Source of the DNA: CAZBUK01 sp964495085
GTDB taxonomy: Bacteria; Bacteroidota; Ignavibacteria; T3Sed10-11
Direction: 5' to 3'
NCBI GenBank assembly: GCA_964495085.1
Contig: CAZBUK010000052.1
Location: forward strand, 1-26,264
DNA: 26,264 bases
The position numbers and the translations under genes are program-made. Positions 22,420-26,264 of this stretch are shown one piece after another. Every line of letters begins with the position of its first letter. Position 1 is the first letter of the stretch. The notes under the pieces are model-generated. The model made no database searches, had not been told where the DNA came from, and worked only from the letters and a program-made list of their open reading frames with translations.

Positions 22420-24657
22420 TTATTCTTCGAACCGGCGAACAGATTTGACGCTTCGTATCTTTTTCATACGTTCGATGAGCAGGTTCAGGTGCTCGAGATC
22501 CTGAACCTCGATAATCACTATGCCCTCGAACTGGCTGTCTTTCGATTCGATATTGACGCTCCGGATATTAGTCTGGCGAACGTTGAAAATGGTTTGAGAA
22601 ATATCGGTGATGAGTCCGGGTCTGTCGTCGCCGTGCACCTTCAGACCGACGACGAAAACCTGACCGTTCGTGGTCGGCCAATTCACCTCGACAATCCTGT
22701 CCTCGTTCCGGAGGTGAAGCTGTTCGACGTTCTTGCAGCTCGCTCTGTGGATTTTAATTCCGGAACCGGTGGTAACGTATCCTATGATGTCGTCGCCCGG
22801 AATGGGATTGCAGCACTTGGCGTAGGAGTGGAGGTAATTATCCTCTTTTCCGTAAACCGATATTCCGCCGAAGGTATTGCGGGCGGTAGTTACAAAGCGC
22901 TGGAAGAGGTTCTGAGGTTCATCCTTCTCCTCCGCTTCCGTTCCCGCGGTATGGCGGAGCCGGTCGTGCAGCCAATCGGCGTGATCGTCGATCGTATCCG
23001 GATTGTATGCGAGGTCGAGGTAAAATTCCTGCAGATTGTTGTATTTCAAGGTGGTCACATGTTTCAGGAGCTCGTCGTCGTTCACGTGCAGCTTCATTTT
23101 TTTCATTTTTTTCTGCCACAAGTCCCTGCCGGATTCGACGACATTTCTCTCCTCTTCCTTTCGCCATCTCCGGATATGAGATTTTGCCTTGTGCGAAACG
23201 ACGAATTGTTCCCAATCGATGTTCGGCGTCTGATTCTTCGAGGTGATGATCTCGATCTGATCTCCGCTCTGGAGGATCGTACTGAGCGGTACGATTCTGC
23301 CGTTGACCTTGGCTCCGATGCAGTGAAGTCCGACTTTGGTGTGTATATCGAACGCAAAATCGACAGGCGTCGAGCCCTTCGGAAGTATCCTCAAGTCCCC
23401 CTTCGGCGTAAATACGTAAATCTCATTCTGATACAGATTCAGCTTGAAGCTTTCGAGGAGCTGCTGCGCCGGAGCTTCGTTATCCTGGGGGTTTTCGAAA
23501 ATATCCCGCACCCAGTTGATCCATTGTTCGAGATCGGGATCGACATACGCTGCCCTGTCTTTGTACTTCCAGTGGGCCGCGACGCCCTTCTCCGCAACTT
23601 CGTGCATTTTTATGGTCCTTATCTGGACTTCAACCATTTTGCCGTCCGGTCCGACAACCGTGGTGTGTATCGACTGATAGCCGTTTTTCTTCGCTACGGA
23701 TATGTAGTTCTTGAACCGCTCGGGTATCGGGATGTATATTTCTGAAATTATTCCGTATACCTGGAAGCAATCGTTGTTGTTCTCGGTATCGACGACTATT
23801 CGGACCGCGAACAGATCGTACAATTCATCGGGCGATTTATTTCTGCGTTTAATTTTATTGTAAATGCTCCAAAGATGTTTCGGTCTCCCTTCGATCTCGA
23901 ATTTAAATCCCTCCTCCCCGAGACGTTTCTCGATCGGCGCCACGAATTTTTTTATATACGTCTCGCGCTCCCTGCGTTTATCCTTCAGGGTGGCGGCGAT
24001 ACTTTCATACTCGTCGGGGTACAGGTACTTGAATGAAAGATCTTCCAATTCCCACTTGATCTTTGCCAGTCCGAACCGGTGTGCGAAGGGGGCGTATATC
24101 TCGAGCGTCTCCTTCGCGATGCGCATCTGGCGATCGGGTCCGAGAAACTGAAGCGTACGCATATTGTGCAGACGGTCGGCGAACTTGATAAGGATGACGC
24201 GAATATCGTTCACCATCGAAAGGAGGAGTTTTCGATAATTCTCAGCCTGGGTAATTTCATGACTCCGGAATATATCGCTGATCTTCGTCGCCCCGTCGAC
24301 GATGTCGGCAATGGTGTCGCCGAACTCTTCTCTGATGTGCTTGATATCGTATTCGGTATCCTCGACCACGTCATGGAGCAGCGCGGCCGCGACTGAAATA
24401 TCGTCGAGGGGAATTTCGCGTGCAACGATCATCGCAACTTCGATCGCATGGTAGAAGTACGGCTCGCCCGATTCCCGGAGATCCCGTATATGCGCATCGA
24501 GACCGAAAAGGAACGCACGCTTGATCAACTCCTCGTCGCACGTAGGCAGATTCTTCTTGCATAATTCGACAAGCCTCCTGAACCGATCCTCAAATCCGTC
24601 CGGCTTATGGATTACACCCGCCCATTGCAGCGCATTATTTATTGTTTTGCCTACCAT
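22420..24657 (-). CDS. Bifunctional-type (p)ppGpp synthetase/hydrolase, Rel/SpoT family
   Basis: A 745-residue stringent-response enzyme that makes and breaks the alarmone (p)ppGpp. The HD hydrolase domain is intact, with metal ligands H70, H95-D96 and D161. The synthetase domain spans about 240-350, with RPKHLWSIYNKIK at 258-270 and GYQSIHTTV at 326-334. It is followed by a TGS domain (about 408-472), a cysteine-containing regulatory domain (CCNPIPGDD at 615-623, HRASC at 637-641) and an ACT domain (about 666-742). An intact HD site points to a bifunctional Rel and not a RelA with a dead hydrolase. A strong candidate promoter lies about 100 bases upstream. The HU-family gene follows after 29 bases. 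No Shine-Dalgarno is visible. Confidence 0.95.
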   Translation of the reverse strand: MVGKTINNALQWAGVIHKPDGFEDRFRRLVELCKKNLPTCDEELIKRAFLFGLDAHIRDLRESGEPYFYHAIEVAMIVAREIPLDDISVAAALLHDVVEDTEYDIKHIREEFGDTIADIVDGATKISDIFRSHEITQAENYRKLLLSMVNDIRVILIKFADRLHNMRTLQFLGPDRQMRIAKETLEIYAPFAHRFGLAKIKWELEDLSFKYLYPDEYESIAATLKDKRRERETYIKKFVAPIEKRLGEEGFKFEIEGRPKHLWSIYNKIKRRNKSPDELYDLFAVRIVVDTENNNDCFQVYGIISEIYIPIPERFKNYISVAKKNGYQSIHTTVVGPDGKMVEVQIRTIKMHEVAEKGVAAHWKYKDRAAYVDPDLEQWINWVRDIFENPQDNEAPAQQLLESFKLNLYQNEIYVFTPKGDLRILPKGSTPVDFAFDIHTKVGLHCIGAKVNGRIVPLSTILQSGDQIEIITSKNQTPNIDWEQFVVSHKAKSHIRRWRKEEERNVVESGRDLWQKKMKKMKLHVNDDELLKHVTTLKYNNLQEFYLDLAYNPDTIDDHADWLHDRLRHTAGTEAEEKDEPQNLFQRFVTTARNTFGGISVYGKEDNYLHSYAKCCNPIPGDDIIGYVTTGSGIKIHRASCKNVEQLHLRNEDRIVEVNWPTTNGQVFVVGLKVHGDDRPGLITDISQTIFNVRQTNIRSVNIESKDSQFEGIVIIEVQDLEHLNLLIERMKKIRSVKSVRRFEE

Positions 24658-24734
24658 ACAATGTCAAACAGCCGCAAATGATTAAAAGTTCTAAATCAGA
24701 GCCCCTAAATCCTTAGAAAACTTATACCTGTGTA

Positions 24735-24762
24735 AATATACATACTCCAGAACAAATGTCAA
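24735..24762 (-). promoter_or_regulatory. Strong sigma70-like promoter for the Rel/SpoT-HU-ruvX unit
   Basis: On the minus strand TTGACA (24762-24757), a perfect -35, is followed 16 bases later by TATATT (24740-24735), one mismatch from the consensus -10. Transcription would start near 24728, about 70 bases before the Rel/SpoT ATG. This is the best promoter match in the window. Confidence 0.6.
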
Positions 24763-24857
24763 GAACTCATCCGCATTGTGGCGGTAATTCGGATATGCAG
24801 AAATGTCCCCGATGTTCACTTCTGTCGAGCCGGCCCGGTCGTACAGTACGGGTGGAT

Positions 24858-25502
24858 TCAATCAGTGCCGAAAACCCTGTCTCCCGCATCCCCCAGACCG
24901 GGCAGTATGTAACCATTTCGGTTTAACTGCCTGTCGAGTGAGGTTGTATATATTCTTACGTCAGGGTGGTCAATAGATATTTTCAGGACACCCTCCGGTG
25001 CAGCGACGAGATTGACCAGCCGGATGTTCATCCCCCCTTTTTGCTTGATGAAGGATATTGCAGCAGAAGCGCTCCCTCCTGTCGCAAGCATAGGATCAAG
25101 CAAGAAAACAAGACTTTGGCTTAACGTCTTGGGAAACTTGGAGTAATAGTCTATCGGTTCAAGCGTTTCCTCGTTTCTATAAAGACCTATATGGCCCACT
25201 TTGGCATCCGGGAGAAGGTCGAGAAATCCATCGACCATCCCAAGCCCCGCACGCAGAATCGGGACAAGGATGATATCGTCGGTGATCGAGTATCCTACCG
25301 TCGTTTCGAGGGGAGTCGTTATCTCGATCTCACGACTTGCAAGATCACCCGTCGCCTCGAAGGCGATGAGACGGGTAATGCGGTGCAGAATCGTCCTGAA
25401 AACGACATTCGACGTTTTTTTATTTCTCAGTATCGTCAAATCGCGCCGGATAAGCGGGTGTTCGAGGATATGAAGATTCGTAAATTCATCCTTCTCGGAC
25501 AT
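24858..25502 (-). CDS. upp: Uracil phosphoribosyltransferase
   Basis: Salvage enzyme that makes UMP from uracil and PRPP. The 214-residue protein has the family landmarks: LEHPLIRRDLTILRN at residues 13-27, VPILRAGLGMVDG at 80-92, the PRPP-binding loop DPMLATGGS at 136-144, and the uracil-binding C-terminus YILPGLGDAGDRVFGT. A strong AAGGAGG precedes the ATG with very short spacing. The start overlaps the end of the upstream flavoprotein gene by 17 bases, so the two are probably cotranscribed. About 200 bases and a promoter separate it from the Rel/SpoT gene. Confidence 0.97.
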   Translation of the reverse strand: MSEKDEFTNLHILEHPLIRRDLTILRNKKTSNVVFRTILHRITRLIAFEATGDLASREIEITTPLETTVGYSITDDIILVPILRAGLGMVDGFLDLLPDAKVGHIGLYRNEETLEPIDYYSKFPKTLSQSLVFLLDPMLATGGSASAAISFIKQKGGMNIRLVNLVAAPEGVLKISIDHPDVRIYTTSLDRQLNRNGYILPGLGDAGDRVFGTD

Positions 25503-26264
25503 GGGCCTCCTTCAATTTATTATCAAGTTGATTTGCGGAGATAAGGACAGGATCCCATAACGGAGAAAAGGGCGGCGTATAAACCATATCCACCTCGCTC
25601 AACTCGCGTACGGTATGTCCATATAGTATCAATGCAGCGATTGTATTACCGCGCAATGCAGCTCCGTCTTTCCCGATGAGCGTCGCACCGAGGAGTCTGC
25701 CGGTTTTTCTCTCTGCTATCAGCGTGATGCGCAACGGTTCCGCATTGGGCATTCCCTTGACCCGGGATGATGAAGTTATCGTTTCAGAGACGGCATCAAT
25801 ACCATTTTCTGATGCTTCAAGTTCCGAGATACCGATGCGGGATAATTGCAGGGAGAATAAACGAACGGCGCTATTCCTTACAGCACCCCTGAATTCAGCC
25901 GATCCTCCGGCCGCGTTCTCGCCGGCTGTCCATCCCGTCTTGCTTGCTACCGTTGCGAGCGGCAGGAATGAGGCCGCTTTGGTTACGGGATTATAAATTT
26001 CGCAACAGTCGCCTGCTGCATAGATGTCCTGTATATTCGTACGCTGGCGGCTATCGGTTACGATTCCGCTCAGCGAACCGACTATTATTCCCGCATTTAC
26101 GGCAAGTTCCGTATCCGGCTCTATTCCAATCGCTGAGATAACGAGGTCGGCTTCATATGACGACTCTCCGCGTATAACCCGCCGGATCGATCCTTTGCTG
26201 TTATATTCAAATTCTATTTCCCCGGATGAATGAACGAAGAGAACATCATTTTGTGCGAGTTCCT
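25486..26264 (-). CDS. FAD/NAD(P)-dependent disulfide oxidoreductase, CoA-disulfide reductase/NADH oxidase-like (partial, N-terminus outside the window)
   Basis: An open frame of 259 complete codons (stop codon included) that runs off the right edge, so the N-terminal FAD and NAD(P) domains and the active-site cysteine lie outside the window. The visible part has IYAAGDCCE (second FAD contact, normally AAGDC), PLATVASKTGWTAGENAAGG and, near the end, YTPPFSPLWDPVLISAN. All three match the CoA-disulfide reductase / NADH oxidase group of pyridine nucleotide-disulfide oxidoreductases, with the C-terminal dimerisation domain intact. Such enzymes handle thiol redox or oxygen. The assignment to the group is good. 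The exact substrate needs the missing half. It overlaps upp by 17 bases. Confidence 0.85.
   Translation of the reverse strand, partial: ELAQNDVLFVHSSGEIEFEYNSKGSIRRVIRGESSYEADLVISAIGIEPDTELAVNAGIIVGSLSGIVTDSRQRTNIQDIYAAGDCCEIYNPVTKAASFLPLATVASKTGWTAGENAAGGSAEFRGAVRNSAVRLFSLQLSRIGISELEASENGIDAVSETITSSSRVKGMPNAEPLRITLIAERKTGRLLGATLIGKDGAALRGNTIAALILYGHTVRELSEVDMVYTPPFSPLWDPVLISANQLDNKLKEAHVREG

Noticed and set aside
22489..23745. A 418-codon plus-strand open frame opposite the Rel/SpoT gene
   Set aside because: It lies entirely inside the conserved Rel/SpoT coding region, with no family features of its own.

Overview
The window looks like chromosomal DNA from an uncultured or little-studied bacterium of moderate GC content. 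It is mostly housekeeping genes, densely packed and mainly on the minus strand. A cmk-ispH-rpsA block, secreted M14 and M28 peptidases and a DUF5683-like envelope protein suggest the FCB superphylum (Ignavibacteria, Calditrichaeota, Marinimicrobia or a similar lineage). Clear Shine-Dalgarno sequences and a sigma70-like promoter with a perfect TTGACA argue against typical Bacteroidetes. The lineage is an inference. No tRNA, rRNA, CRISPR array, insertion sequence or prophage gene was recognised.

Left part (1-11300). A phosphofructokinase gene faces a gene for a RidA-like predicted lipoprotein that lacks the catalytic arginine. A small GlsB/YeaQ-like membrane protein gene follows, then a large secreted M14 zinc carboxypeptidase. 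Next comes a tight minus-strand cassette: an aminoglycoside-phosphotransferase-fold protein with a damaged active site, an integral membrane HEGGH protein and a 2H phosphoesterase. This cassette is the least understood part of the window and the best candidate for an undescribed system. It is divergent from ATP-dependent PEP carboxykinase (pckA). pckA converges on a Dabb-domain gene across a perfect inverted repeat. A secreted M28 peptidase follows.

Middle part (11290-20204, all minus strand). Reading in the direction of transcription, cmk-ispH-rpsA supplies CMP kinase, the last step of the MEP isoprenoid pathway and ribosomal protein S1. It ends in a good intrinsic terminator. Immediately after it lies mtaB, a DUF5683-like gene, truA, corC, nadD and a macro-domain gene, joined by short gaps or overlaps. 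This second block combines tRNA modification (MtaB, TruA), a CBS-domain membrane protein, NAD synthesis (NadD) and ADP-ribose metabolism (macro domain).

Right part (20258-26264). A SpoU-family RNA methyltransferase gene is divergent from cmk. The rest is on the minus strand: the C-terminal part of a CoA-disulfide-reductase-like flavoprotein (cut by the window edge), upp, then a well-defined promoter driving a bifunctional-type Rel/SpoT gene, an HU/IHF-family gene, ruvX and an AlbA_2 (Schlafen-type) DNA-binding regulator. Four genes in the window appear to start with TTG or GTG (cmk, the Dabb gene, the AlbA_2 gene, and possibly the kinase-fold gene).
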